37,824 bases of DNA from an uncultured Uliginosibacterium sp. (GCA_945957295.1 CAMFLH010000013.1:1-37824); one strand, 5' to 3'; numbered from the stretch's first letter, positions 15,848 through 24,574 are shown. Program-made: numbers and translations. The notes: a model not told the origin generated them from the letters alone.

Positions 15848-17344
15848 TTACGCGCGACGCTGGCTGGCTGGCGCAACGCTGAGTTGCCCGTTGTCGAGCA
15901 TCGTTTTCCACGCTTCCCGCAGCGCTGACGCGACGGGTTCCATCGCGTGGGCGCCGTCGGGGCGGATGCCTGCGGCTTCGAGCTTGCCCCAGGGTTCGAT
16001 ACCGATTCGGGCGCAGAGCATCACTTCGCAGTCCGACAGCGCGGTCAGCGTGCGGGCGAGCGTGTTGTCGGCCTCGCCGCAGTCCGCCTCGCCGCCGCAG
16101 TACTGCGCGGCGGCGCAGGTGCCCAGCGCCCGGATTTCCTCGGCGCTGACCTCGAAAATATGGAAGTGCTTGGCGTGACCGAAGTGGGTGTCGATCACCG
16201 CGCCGGTGCTACTTGCCACGGCCATGCGTACGGGCCGGCCGAGGGTCGCGGCCGGGCGAGGGAGTTCGATCACCTGGGCGCTGGCGGCATGGCGTGCCGC
16301 GCGCTTCTCGGCCAACTCCGCATGGATTGCGGCGCGTAGCGCGAGCCGGCGACCCATCGCAGCGTGCTCGTCGATCTGCATCGCTTCGACTTTTTCGAGC
16401 GTGAACTCGGCGCCGCGATCCTCACCCAGCATGCCCACCGCGTCGGCCCGGCATTGCTGGCAGTGGCGCATCATGTTCATGTCGCCGGCGCATTCGTCCT
16501 GCAAGGTTTTGAGCTCCTGCGGGGTGGGGCCGCGCTGGCCGATGAGGCCGAAGTGGGTGCCGTGAGCGGGGTCGGAAATCAGCGGCATCACGTTGTGCAG
16601 GAAGGCGCCTTTGGCGCGCACGATGCGTGAGACTTCCTTCAGGTGCTGGTCGTTGATGCCGGGAATCATCACCGAGTTCACTTTCACCAGTATGCCGCGT
16701 GCGACCAGCATCTCCAGCCCTTGCTGTTGCTGTGCGATGAGGACCTCGGCGGCTTCGCGTCCGGTGATCCGGCGATGCTTCCAGAAGATCCACGGGTAGA
16801 TCTGTGCGCCAATGTCAGGGTCGATGCAGTTGATCGTGATCGTCACATGATCAACGTGATACGCGGCGATCTGGTCGACGTACTGCGGCAGCATCAGCCC
16901 ATTGGTGGAGAGGCACAGTTTCAGGTCGGGTGCGCGCTGCGAGAGTTCGGCGAAGGTGGCGAAAGTACGCTCGGGATTCGCGAGTGCGTCGCCGGGGCCT
17001 GCGATGCCCAGCACGCTCATCTGCGGAATCGCCGCCGCCACTGCAAGCGTCTTCTTTACCGCCTGCGCTGCGGTCAGCACTTCCGAAACGACCCCGGGCC
17101 GCGACTCGTTGCTGCAGTCGTACTTGCGGTTGCAGTAGTTGCACTGGATGTTGCAGGCCGGCGCCACTGCGACATGCATGCGCGCGAAGTACTTGTGTGC
17201 TTCTTCGGAGTAGCAGGGGTGATCCTGTACCCGCTGTGCGACGCTTGCATCCAGCTCGTCGATCTGACTCGCACTGGAGCCGCAGCGCCCGCTGGCGCAT
17301 CCGCTGGCCTTGGCGGCCGTATTCGGGGGGGTAGGCGTCGGCAT
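15848..17344 (-). CDS. nifB: NifB, nitrogenase cofactor (NifB-co) synthase
   Basis: A 498-residue radical-SAM enzyme that fuses two [4Fe-4S] units with a carbide and extra sulfur to make the FeMo-cofactor precursor NifB-co. The SAM-cluster motif is C64-x3-C68-x2-C71 (CNIQCNYC). Upstream is the conserved DHPCYSEEAH. The GIAGPGDALANPERTF and HGTHFGLIGQRGPT segments are standard for NifB. The last 130 residues or so (from VRMAVASSTGAVIDTHFGHA) form the NifX-like C-terminal domain found in most proteobacterial NifB. The Cys-rich N-terminus (ASGCASGRCG) is also typical. The gene is preceded by a sigma-54 promoter and a NifA activator site, and followed by a ferredoxin gene and draG. Confidence 0.98.
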   Translation of the reverse strand: MPTPTPPNTAAKASGCASGRCGSSASQIDELDASVAQRVQDHPCYSEEAHKYFARMHVAVAPACNIQCNYCNRKYDCSNESRPGVVSEVLTAAQAVKKTLAVAAAIPQMSVLGIAGPGDALANPERTFATFAELSQRAPDLKLCLSTNGLMLPQYVDQIAAYHVDHVTITINCIDPDIGAQIYPWIFWKHRRITGREAAEVLIAQQQQGLEMLVARGILVKVNSVMIPGINDQHLKEVSRIVRAKGAFLHNVMPLISDPAHGTHFGLIGQRGPTPQELKTLQDECAGDMNMMRHCQQCRADAVGMLGEDRGAEFTLEKVEAMQIDEHAAMGRRLALRAAIHAELAEKRAARHAASAQVIELPRPAATLGRPVRMAVASSTGAVIDTHFGHAKHFHIFEVSAEEIRALGTCAAAQYCGGEADCGEADNTLARTLTALSDCEVMLCARIGIEPWGKLEAAGIRPDGAHAMEPVASALREAWKTMLDNGQLSVAPASQRRA

Positions 17345-17376
17345 GAGGCGCTCCGGAGGATGTTTGTCTCCGGTTC

Positions 17377-17392
17377 AGCAATTGCCGTGCCG
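17377..17392 (-). promoter_or_regulatory. Sigma-54 (-24/-12) promoter of nifB
   Basis: On the minus strand the sequence is CGGCACGGCAATTGCT. It matches the sigma-54 consensus TGGCACG-N4-TTGC(A/T) at every fixed position except the first T, with the required 10 bases between the GG and GC. The -12 GC lies about 35 bases before the nifB ATG, leaving a leader of roughly 20 bases with a GGAG ribosome site. Confidence 0.92.
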
Positions 17393-17444
17393 ATGTGGCC
17401 GAACTGTGCTGCGGCGGGCCGTCCACGCCGTTGGCCCGCTGAAG

Positions 17445-17460
17445 TGTCGCTTAGCCTACA
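17445..17460 (-). promoter_or_regulatory. NifA upstream activator sequence for nifB
   Basis: TGT-N10-ACA (TGTCGCTTAGCCTACA) is a perfect NifA-binding pattern. Its centre is about 85 bases upstream of the predicted nifB transcription start, a normal distance for NifA activation by DNA looping. It lies in the short gap just beyond the trmA stop codon. Confidence 0.85.
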
Positions 17461-17497
17461 CAGTGCGATGTGGGAAAGCGTACAGGCTGGGTCGCTC

Positions 17498-18589
17498 TTA
17501 GCCCCGGCGCGTGAGCAGCAAACCGCATTCGAGGTGATGGGTGTAGGGAAACTGGTCGAACACCGCGGCGGCGTCGATCCGGTGGGTTGCGTGCAGCGCC
17601 TCGACGTTGTCGCGCAGCGTTTGCGGGTTGCACGAGATGTAGAGGATGCGATCGAAGCCCGCGGCCATCTTCAGCGTTGTCTCGTCCAGGCCGCTGCGCG
17701 GCGGATCGACGAACAGGGTGCTGAAGCGATAGCTTTCGAGGTCGATGTCCTTGAGGCGGCGGAACGGCCGCACGCGCGCCAGCGCGTCGCTCATCTCGTC
17801 GCTCGAAAGCCGTGCGAAGGCAACGTTGCCGACGCCGTTGGCTTCCAGGTTGTACGCTGCGGCGCGGACCGAGGACTTGCTGACCTCGGTGGCCAGCACG
17901 CGCTCGAAGTGCGGCGCCAGCGCGACGGTAAAGTTGCCGTTGCCGCAGTACAGCTCCAGCAGATCGCCGCCGAGGGTCTTGGCTTGCTGGCAGGCCCAGC
18001 CGAGCATTTGGCGGTTCATGCCGCCGTTGGGTTGGCTGAAGCTGCCCTCGATCTGCTGGTAGCGGAGCGGGCGGCCATCCACTTCAAAGGCTTCCAGCAC
18101 CCAGTCGCGTTCCAGCACGATCTTCTGCTTGTGGCTGCGGCCGATCAGCAGCACCTGCATCTTGGCAGCCAGCTCGCGGGCGGCGGCCTCCCAGGCTTCG
18201 TCCAGCTTGCGGTGGTAGATCAGCGTGATCAGCATCTCGCCGCTGAGCGTCGAAAGGAAGTTCACCTGGAAGAGCTTGCGCTTGAGCTCGGGCGAAGCGA
18301 TCACCGCGTCGCGCAGCACCGGCATCGCGGCACAGATCGCGGCCGAGGCGGTCGGAAAGTCTTCCAGCAGCACCGGCTGTTTCGGGTCTGCGGCTTCCCA
18401 CATTGCGTAGTCGACACGGTCGCCGTGGTGCCACATGCGGAACTCGGCTCGCATCCGGTAGTGCTGCGCCGCCGATTCGAACACCGCTGGTTCGGGCAGG
18501 CCGAAGGGCGCGAAGTCACGCTTGAATTGCGCCACCTTGGGGGCGAGTTGGGCGGCGTAGCTTTCGGGGGTGAAGCTGGGCTGAGACAT
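17498..18589 (-). CDS. trmA: TrmA, tRNA (uracil-54-C5)-methyltransferase
   Basis: A 363-residue SAM-dependent methyltransferase that makes ribothymidine at U54 of the tRNA T-loop. The length matches E. coli TrmA (366). The SAM-binding motif is LLELYCGNGNFTVAL, the conserved DPPRSGLD loop follows, and ILYISCNP holds the catalytic Cys. There is no TRAM domain or N-terminal Cys cluster, which separates it from RlmC/RlmD. The N-terminus (SFTPESYAAQLAPKVAQFKRDF) is also TrmA-like. It is a housekeeping gene upstream of the nifB promoter on the same strand, and the nifB activator site sits between the two. Confidence 0.96.
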   Translation of the reverse strand: MSQPSFTPESYAAQLAPKVAQFKRDFAPFGLPEPAVFESAAQHYRMRAEFRMWHHGDRVDYAMWEAADPKQPVLLEDFPTASAAICAAMPVLRDAVIASPELKRKLFQVNFLSTLSGEMLITLIYHRKLDEAWEAAARELAAKMQVLLIGRSHKQKIVLERDWVLEAFEVDGRPLRYQQIEGSFSQPNGGMNRQMLGWACQQAKTLGGDLLELYCGNGNFTVALAPHFERVLATEVSKSSVRAAAYNLEANGVGNVAFARLSSDEMSDALARVRPFRRLKDIDLESYRFSTLFVDPPRSGLDETTLKMAAGFDRILYISCNPQTLRDNVEALHATHRIDAAAVFDQFPYTHHLECGLLLTRRG

Positions 18590-18841
18590 GGCGATGCGAA
18601 ACCGGGATGAAACAAAGGGCGCAACGATACCGCGTTGGCGGCCCCAACGGGGCGGAACGACCCCGGCTGGTGCTACTTCGCGCGCAAGCGTACTTCCCGA
18701 ACTGCTATGAGATGAAGCAACGGCGCCCCTTGCAGTGAAACAGGGGCACGATTGGCTTGAAGCGGGGCCGACGGTATCCGATGCTTAGTTCAGGCCAAAG
18801 CACGACGGTGGCCGTCGAAAATCCTTGAAGGAGAAGCAAAC

Positions 18842-19210
18842 ATGCAACGCAATCCAGTTGGCTGGTTCGAAATTTATGTGCAGGACATGGCCCGTGCCAA
18901 GGCTTTCGACGAGCGCGTGTTCGGTGTGTCCTTGCAGGCGTTGGAGAGCCCTGGCATGGAGATGTTGGCCTTTCCGATGGCCGATGTGCCGGGCGCCTCG
19001 GGTGCGCTGGTGAAGATGGAAGGCTGTCCGTCCGGGGGTAACAGCACGCTGGTGTACTTCAGTTGCGCGGACTGCGCCGTTGAGGCGGCGAGGGCGAAGG
19101 CGGGCGGTGGCTGCGTGTTCAAGGAGAAGTTCGCGATCGGCCAGTACGGGTTCATCGCCTTGGTGAGCGACCCAGACGGCAACATGATCGGCCTGCACTC
19201 GATGCAGTGA
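18842..19210 (+). CDS. VOC-family (glyoxalase-like) protein
   Basis: A 122-residue protein with the paired beta-alpha-beta-beta-beta modules of the vicinal oxygen chelate fold. It opens with NPVGWFEIYVQDMARAKAFDERVFG and ends with FIALVSDPDGNMIGLHSMQ, the usual VOC beginning and end. Small stand-alone members of this type are numerous and rarely characterised; substrates range from methylglyoxal adducts to antibiotics. A strong ribosome site (AAGGAGA) lies 7 bases before the ATG. It is divergent from trmA, with a 252-base gap in which I see no other gene. The enzymatic function is unknown. Confidence 0.9.
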   Translation: MQRNPVGWFEIYVQDMARAKAFDERVFGVSLQALESPGMEMLAFPMADVPGASGALVKMEGCPSGGNSTLVYFSCADCAVEAARAKAGGGCVFKEKFAIGQYGFIALVSDPDGNMIGLHSMQ

Positions 19211-19348
19211 AATGCGACGTACCGGCGGGCGCTGGGCATTGCCCGAACAAATCTTGCCTCGCCGGAACCTTTTTGGGCCGCGCGCGCTCCCTTACTTGGC
19301 GCTGCGATTCCTGTGGCGCGCCGTATCCCACGAGGAACAGCCCGAACG

Positions 19349-21070
19349 ATGCCCCATGACGTCAGCCTGATTGCCACCATTGCCGCGGGGTTTGGGCTCG
19401 CGCTACTGCTCGGTTTTGCCGCCACGCGCTTGCGTATGCCGCCGCTGGTGGGCTACTTGCTCGCCGGCGTGATGATCGGGCCGGCGACGCCGGGCTTTGT
19501 GGCCGATGTGGGGCTTGCGAGTCAGCTGGCGGAAATCGGCGTGATGCTGCTGATGTTCGGCGTCGGCCTGCATTTCTCGGTGAGCGACTTGATGGCGGTG
19601 CGCCGGATCGCGGTGCCGGGTGCGGTCGTGCAGATCCTGGTGGCGGTTGCATTTGGCATGACGACGGCGCTGCTGTGGGGTTGGAGCCTTGGTGGTGCGC
19701 TGGTGTTCGGGCTGTGTCTGTCGGTTGCCAGCACCGTGGTGCTGTTGAGAGCGCTGGAGGGCAGGGGGCTGCTGAAGTCGGTCAACGGCCAGATTGCAGT
19801 GGGCTGGCTGGTGGTGGAAGACCTCGTCATGGTGCTGGTGCTGGTGCTGCTGCCAGCGCTGGCCGGCGTGTTGCGCGGGGTCGAAGGCGGTGGCGTGGCG
19901 GGTGTTGCAGCGAACGAGATCTGGCAAACGGTGGCCGTCACCTTGCTCAAGGTCAGCGCCTTCATCGCCTTGATGCTGGTGGTGGGGCGCCGCGTGCTAC
20001 CTAAGTTGTTGTGGTGGGTTGCGCGCACCGGCTCGCAGGAACTGTTCACGCTCAGCGTGGTGGCGACGGCGGTCGGCGTCGCCTTCGGTGCGGCCAAGCT
20101 GTTCGACGTTTCGTTCGCGCTGGGCGCGTTCTTTGCCGGCATGATGATGCGCGAGTCGGAATTCAGCCATCGCGCGGCCGACGAATCGCTGCCGTTGCGC
20201 GATGCCTTCGCGGTGCTGTTCTTCGTATCGGTCGGCATGTTGTTCGACCCGGCTGTGGTGTGGGCGCAGCCGCTCAAGGTGCTTGCCGTGGTGACGATCA
20301 TCATGGTGGGCAAGACGATTGCAGCGGTCGCGCTGGTGCTGCTGTTCCGCTATCCGCTCAATACCGCGTTGACGGTAGGCGCCAGCCTTGCGCAGATCGG
20401 TGAGTTTTCCTTCATTCTCGCCGGGCTTGGCGTTGCGCTCGGTTTGATGCCGGCTGAGGGCCAGAGCCTGATACTCGCAGGCGCGCTGATTTCGATCGCC
20501 GCCAATGCTGGGATCTTCGCAGCGCTGGAGCCGCTGCAGGCCTGGGTGCGCAAACGCTCGGCGCTGGCGCGGCGCCTCGACCAGCGTGACGATCCGCTCG
20601 CGCAATTGCCGATGTCCACCGACCAGGCGTTGCTGACCGGGCAGGTAGTGCTGGTCGGCTACGGTCGCGTCGGTCGCCGCATCGCTGCGATGTTGCGCGA
20701 AGAGCACATCCCCTTCGTGGTAGCCGATGAGAACCGCGAGCGTATCGATGCGCTGCGCAAGGATGGCATCCCCGCGGTGAGCGGCGACGCCAGCACCCCC
20801 GAGGTGCTGATCCAGGCCCACATCGCGCGTGCCGCCATGCTGGTGATTGCGGTGCCGGATGCGGTGAGCGTACGCAAGATGGTCGAGATCGCGCAGACAC
20901 TCAACCCGACCATCGCCGTGGTGCTGCGCAGTCATAACGAGGAAGAGGCTGATCTGCTTGCCAGCGAGAGTCGCGCCAAGGTGTTCCTTGGCGAACGCGA
21001 ACTCGCCCATGGCATGAGTGAGCACATCCGCTTGAGCTATCGCGGCGCAATGTCGACCGTGCGGCCGTAG
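19349..21070 (+). CDS. ybaL: YbaL-type CPA2 cation/proton antiporter
   Basis: A 573-residue membrane protein of the CPA2 family. The N-terminal two-thirds is the antiporter with about 12 helices: LRMPPLVGYLLAGVMIGPATPGF and MLLMFGVGLHFS match E. coli YbaL closely, as do GLCLSVASTVVLLRAL and the ion-site region SFALGAFFAGMMMRESE. The C-terminal third is a TrkA-N (RCK) nucleotide-binding domain with VVLVGYGRVGRRIA and an acidic loop end (VVADENRERIDAL). It probably exchanges K+ for H+ under nucleotide control. The ATG at 19349 has GAGGAAC upstream and a normal start; the ORF-track start at 19313 lies before that ribosome site. It converges on nifA. Confidence 0.92.
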   Translation: MPHDVSLIATIAAGFGLALLLGFAATRLRMPPLVGYLLAGVMIGPATPGFVADVGLASQLAEIGVMLLMFGVGLHFSVSDLMAVRRIAVPGAVVQILVAVAFGMTTALLWGWSLGGALVFGLCLSVASTVVLLRALEGRGLLKSVNGQIAVGWLVVEDLVMVLVLVLLPALAGVLRGVEGGGVAGVAANEIWQTVAVTLLKVSAFIALMLVVGRRVLPKLLWWVARTGSQELFTLSVVATAVGVAFGAAKLFDVSFALGAFFAGMMMRESEFSHRAADESLPLRDAFAVLFFVSVGMLFDPAVVWAQPLKVLAVVTIIMVGKTIAAVALVLLFRYPLNTALTVGASLAQIGEFSFILAGLGVALGLMPAEGQSLILAGALISIAANAGIFAALEPLQAWVRKRSALARRLDQRDDPLAQLPMSTDQALLTGQVVLVGYGRVGRRIAAMLREEHIPFVVADENRERIDALRKDGIPAVSGDASTPEVLIQAHIARAAMLVIAVPDAVSVRKMVEIAQTLNPTIAVVLRSHNEEEADLLASESRAKVFLGERELAHGMSEHIRLSYRGAMSTVRP

Positions 21071-21204
21071 CTGAATCCAGCCAAGTGCCGGGCCTACACT
21101 GGCGGCAGAAATGACGTGTTGCACCTGGTTACCTGGGTGTCCGGTCGCGCGCGAAACGATGGGCTGCGAGGTACCCTTCAAAGGCGGCGTGGCTGCCGGG
21201 ATGT

Positions 21205-22725
21205 TCAGAACTGCTTCACTTCGATCCCCAAGGTTTGCACCCGGTACGCGATCTGCCGCGGGGTCATGTTGAGCAGGCGTGCCGCTTTGGCCTGCACCCA
21301 GCCGGCCTGTTCAAGCGCGGCGATCACGCGGCCGCGCTCGTCGAGATTCGGGTCGTCCAGATCGATACGGTTGGCGGCCGCGGCGGCAGAGAGTTCGCGC
21401 TGGCGGTCGATGCGGATCAACTCGCAGTCGATGTGGCCACTCTCCGACATCACGGCGGCGCGCTCCAGGCAGTTTTCGAGTTCGCGCACATTGCCCGGCC
21501 AGCTGTATTGCATGAGCCGCGTGATTGCAGATTCGCTCAGGTCAAGCGGGCGCCCTTGTTGCCTGCCGATTCGGCCGATCAGGTGGCGGGCGATTTCGGG
21601 CACATCCTCCAGGCGTTCGCGCAGTGGCGGCACGGTAATCGGCATCACATTGAGGCGGAAATACAGATCCTCGCGGAACTTGCCTTCGTCGACCGCGTCT
21701 TCGAGGTCGCGATGGGTTGCCGCGATGACGCGCACATCTACCTTCATCGTGCGGCCGCCGCCCACACGCTCCAGTTCGCCTTCTTGCAGCACGCGCAGTA
21801 GCTTGGCCTGAAAGGCAGGCGAGATCTCGCCGATTTCGTCGAGGAAGATCGTGCCGCCGTCGGCCATTTCGAATCGGCCCTTGCGTGACGCTACGGCGCC
21901 GGTGAAGGCGCCCTTCTCGTGACCGAAGAGTTCCGATTCGAGCAGGTTCTCCGGCAGCGATGCGCAGTTCAGTCGCACGTAAGGCCCGCGGCCGCGCGGT
22001 GAGTTGTAGTGGATCGCGTTAGCGATCAGCTCCTTTCCGGTGCCCGTCTCGCCGCGGATCAGCACGGTGGTGTTCCACTTTGACACCATGCGGATCTGCT
22101 CGAAGATGCGGCGCATCGCGGTGGAGTGGCCGACCATGTTGTCGAAACCATGCTGCCCGCGCACGGCACGGCGCAGGGTGTCGCGCTCCTCGGCGATCGT
22201 CTCTTTCTCCTGCGCCACATCGAGCGAGAGCTTTACGCTCTGGCCGATGAGATTGGCGATCATTTCGACGAAGCGGGCGCGTACCGCCAGCTGACCGTCG
22301 TCCAGCCGGTTGGGTTGAACCGCCAGCGCGCCATGCAGCGTACCGCCGACATGGATCGGCGCCGCGATGAAGGGCAGACGCCGTTCGTAGATGCCGAGCC
22401 GGTTCAGAAAGCGCGGGTTGCTGGCGATCGAGGGCAGGGCGACCGTCTTGCCCTCTTCAAGAATCAGGCCCAGCACCCCTTCGCCGGACTGGTAGCGAAC
22501 CGGCTCGAACTCGTCGGCCTCTACACCCTGCAAGGCGTTGACAACCAGTTCGCCGCTGTCGGAATCGAGCACGCTGATCATGCCGCGCGTAAGACCAGCG
22601 GATTCCTCCAGCACGCGCAGTACTTCCTGCGGGGCTTGTTTGACGTCGAGTGTGCGCGAAAGAATTACGCTCACACGGTAGAGCGTTTCGAGCTGGATGC
22701 GGTGGAGTGCGCCTTCGGTATCCAT
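21205..22725 (-). CDS. nifA: NifA, sigma-54-dependent activator of nif genes
   Basis: A 506-residue enhancer-binding protein. It has an N-terminal GAF domain (about 20-175), a central AAA+ domain (about 195-430) and a C-terminal Fis-type helix-turn-helix (QAKAARLLNMTPRQIAYRVQ) that recognises TGT-N10-ACA. The AAA+ domain has Walker A GETGTGKE, ESELFGHEKGAFTGA (sigma-54 contact loop), Walker B GTIFLDEIGE and the R-finger segment FREDLYFRLNV. The interdomain linker has a single Cys and lacks the C-x4-C of oxygen-sensitive alphaproteobacterial NifA, which fits control by a NifL partner. The gene begins 3 bases after the nifL stop. Targets visible here are nifB, rnfA and probably nifL. Confidence 0.97.
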   Translation of the reverse strand: MDTEGALHRIQLETLYRVSVILSRTLDVKQAPQEVLRVLEESAGLTRGMISVLDSDSGELVVNALQGVEADEFEPVRYQSGEGVLGLILEEGKTVALPSIASNPRFLNRLGIYERRLPFIAAPIHVGGTLHGALAVQPNRLDDGQLAVRARFVEMIANLIGQSVKLSLDVAQEKETIAEERDTLRRAVRGQHGFDNMVGHSTAMRRIFEQIRMVSKWNTTVLIRGETGTGKELIANAIHYNSPRGRGPYVRLNCASLPENLLESELFGHEKGAFTGAVASRKGRFEMADGGTIFLDEIGEISPAFQAKLLRVLQEGELERVGGGRTMKVDVRVIAATHRDLEDAVDEGKFREDLYFRLNVMPITVPPLRERLEDVPEIARHLIGRIGRQQGRPLDLSESAITRLMQYSWPGNVRELENCLERAAVMSESGHIDCELIRIDRQRELSAAAAANRIDLDDPNLDERGRVIAALEQAGWVQAKAARLLNMTPRQIAYRVQTLGIEVKQF

Positions 22726-22728
22726 GGC

Positions 22729-24309
22729 TTATCCGATCTCGCGACTGTCGTGCATCGGCGCTGAGGTGCGCGTCTGCGTCGGTAGCGGCAGCACCAGCAG
22801 GGCGGTGCAACCGCCGCTGGCAGCGTTGCCCAGTTCGATGCTGCCGCCGTGGTCTACCGCGACTTGTTGTGCTGCGGGAAGCCCGGTTCCCAGATGGCTG
22901 CCGAGTTGCTTCTTGGTGCTGAAAAAGGGCTCAAAGGCTTTCAGGCGAAGCGCCTCGGGCAAACCCGGGCCGCTATCCTCCACACGCACTTCCAGGCTGT
23001 TGTGTCGGGTGCGTGTGCTGATGCTGAGCTCGCGCTGCTGCCAGCCCTTCACGTTCATCGCTTCGATCGCGTTGTCCACCAGCGCCTTGAGCAGCGCGCG
23101 CAGCCGCGTGGGCGAGCCCTGGATGCCGGGCAGCACCAGCTGCGGCTGCCAACTGACCGAGACGCCCGCGGTGAGCAGGCGCACCGCGGAGAGGTCCAGC
23201 ACATCGCGCACCACCTCGTTGAGGTTGACCAATGTGCTGGCCTCAGGCGCACGCGCGGGAATCGCACCACGCAGCGTTTCGAGCGCAGCCTGGCCCGCTT
23301 TGAGTGCATCGGCCAGTGCCGCCTGCGCGGGGTCGCAGCCGCGGCGGCCCATCATGTTGACCACCGAGCCGAGGATGTTGAGCGGCCCCTCCATCTGATA
23401 CACCGCAGCAGACAGGCTTTCGCGCAGCGCCTGCTGGCGGCTCTCCTCGGCCATCACCGCTTGCAGCGCCGCGATACGGGCTTTCTCCTGTTCCTGTACC
23501 TGACGGCTGACATCCGTTGCGACCAGCAGCAGAAAGGCCTCTCCCTTGCTGGCGTAGAAGTGGTCGGCTTCGTCGCTGTCGGCAGCGACCCATACTGCCG
23601 AGCACGAGAACCAGCGCGGCGAACGCCAGTGGGGGCGGTCGAGCCGCACCTGGCGGTCGAGGAAGGCGTGGCTGCCTGGTTTGAAGGGGCCGAAGCCGCT
23701 GCCTAGTTCGTTGCGAATTGCGTCCAGCAGCACCTTGGCCGGTTCGGCCATGCCGAGATCCGACATCAGCGCCTTGTATGCAAGGTTGTCGAGCACCACG
23801 CGGTCGCCGATGTCGAGTAGTGCGAGCACCAGCGGAGCCCCGTCGACCACCGATTCGATCAGCGCCTTCTGGTTGCGCACTGCACATTCGAGCTTGTGCA
23901 GCGCGGTGATGTCGCGGTGTAAGCCCAAGTAGTGGCTGATCTGGCCCGCCTCATCAAGCACCGGCGTGACGGTCAGATCCGCAAGGTAGGGCGCGCCGTC
24001 CTTGCGCCGGTTCACCAGTCGGCCGCTCCAGGTTTCCTTGCCGGTGATCTGGCGCCACATCGATTTGTACACATCGGGCGGTGTGGTGTGGTTCGACAGA
24101 ATCGACTGATGCTGCCCCACCGCGTCGCTCGCGCTGAAGCCACTGACGCGAGTGAAGGCCGGGTTCACATATTCGATCCGCGCACGCGGATCGGTGATCG
24201 AGATGGCGATGTCGGCCTGTTCAACCGCTGCACGGAACAGGGCCGCTGGCACTTGCCGCGCTGTAGTGGGTGCGGCCTTTTTCGTCGCTGACTTCTTTTG
24301 CTCTGGCAT
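22729..24309 (-). CDS. nifL: NifL, redox- and nitrogen-sensing anti-activator of NifA
   Basis: A 526-residue protein. After a Lys/Ala-rich start comes a PAS domain (about 20-130; ISITDPRARIEYVNPAFTRVSGF, GLHRDI), which in NifL proteins holds FAD and senses redox state. A second PAS-like region and a coiled linker follow (to about 310). The C-terminal part is a GHKL ATPase-like domain with N-box LVDNAIEAMN, G1 DSGPGLPE and F-box FEPFFSTK. The H-box position reads AAVYQMEGPLN with no His, in keeping with NifL acting by protein binding rather than phosphotransfer. The ORF track extends to 24402; the ATG at 24309 is preceded by GAGG and by a sigma-54 promoter 35 bases upstream, so I use it. Confidence 0.95.
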   Translation of the reverse strand: MPEQKKSATKKAAPTTARQVPAALFRAAVEQADIAISITDPRARIEYVNPAFTRVSGFSASDAVGQHQSILSNHTTPPDVYKSMWRQITGKETWSGRLVNRRKDGAPYLADLTVTPVLDEAGQISHYLGLHRDITALHKLECAVRNQKALIESVVDGAPLVLALLDIGDRVVLDNLAYKALMSDLGMAEPAKVLLDAIRNELGSGFGPFKPGSHAFLDRQVRLDRPHWRSPRWFSCSAVWVAADSDEADHFYASKGEAFLLLVATDVSRQVQEQEKARIAALQAVMAEESRQQALRESLSAAVYQMEGPLNILGSVVNMMGRRGCDPAQAALADALKAGQAALETLRGAIPARAPEASTLVNLNEVVRDVLDLSAVRLLTAGVSVSWQPQLVLPGIQGSPTRLRALLKALVDNAIEAMNVKGWQQRELSISTRTRHNSLEVRVEDSGPGLPEALRLKAFEPFFSTKKQLGSHLGTGLPAAQQVAVDHGGSIELGNAASGGCTALLVLPLPTQTRTSAPMHDSREIG

Positions 24310-24342
24310 GGGGGCCTCGTCTGAACGATTCCTCCGTTGCGA

Positions 24343-24358
24343 TGCAGCAACCGTGCCG
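24343..24358 (-). promoter_or_regulatory. Sigma-54 promoter of nifLA
   Basis: The minus-strand sequence CGGCACGGTTGCTGCA fits TGGCACG-N4-TTGCA with GG and GC ten bases apart. Two positions differ: C for the first T, and C for the first T of TTGCA. It ends about 33 bases before the nifL ATG, as for nifB. Together with the upstream TGT-N10-ACA it suggests NifA autoactivation or another sigma-54 activator. Confidence 0.8.
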
Positions 24359-24440
24359 AAATTTCGCACACGCGCTGCGCGCTTGAGCGACATCAAATGC
24401 ACATTTCGTTGTGAGGATTCGCCGCAAGCCGCGCGCGCTT

Positions 24441-24456
24441 TGTTGCATCTGCGACA
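24441..24456. promoter_or_regulatory. NifA activator site shared by nifLA and rnf
   Basis: TGTTGCATCTGCGACA is a perfect TGT-N10-ACA. The motif is symmetric, so it can serve both directions. Its centre is about 117 bases from the predicted nifL start and about 137 bases from the predicted rnfA start, both within the usual 80-150. It is the only such site I found between the two divergent sigma-54 promoters. Confidence 0.8.
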
Positions 24457-24530
24457 CCGAAATCGACGCTCCCCGCCGGCGCTGCGCAGGCCGAAAACGC
24501 CCGCAATCCGGCACGCCGTGTTGCTTTAAC

Positions 24531-24545
24531 GCACTGTGCCGGTGC
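24531..24545. promoter_or_regulatory. Possible NtrC-binding site
   Basis: GCACTGTGCCGGTGC fits the NtrC half-site arrangement GCAC-Y-N5-GGTGC as I recall it. It lies between the NifA site and the rnf promoter, about 48 bases before the predicted rnfA start and about 200 bases from that of nifL. This could link expression to nitrogen status. A GC-rich palindrome of this size can arise by chance, so confidence is modest. Confidence 0.4.
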
Positions 24546-24558
24546 TGCATGCATCGAC

Positions 24559-24574
24559 TTGGCACGCTCCATGC
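24559..24574 (+). promoter_or_regulatory. Sigma-54 promoter of the rnf operon
   Basis: TTGGCACG-CTCC-ATGC has a perfect -24 element and a -12 GC at the right 10-base spacing from GG. Transcription would begin about 12 bases later, near 24586, giving a very short leader that begins at the AGGAGG ribosome site of rnfA. Confidence 0.9.

Noticed and set aside
24310-24402. N-terminal extension of NifL to 24402
   Set aside because: It would place the start upstream of the sigma-54 promoter at 24343-24358. The ATG at 24309 fits the promoter and the family.
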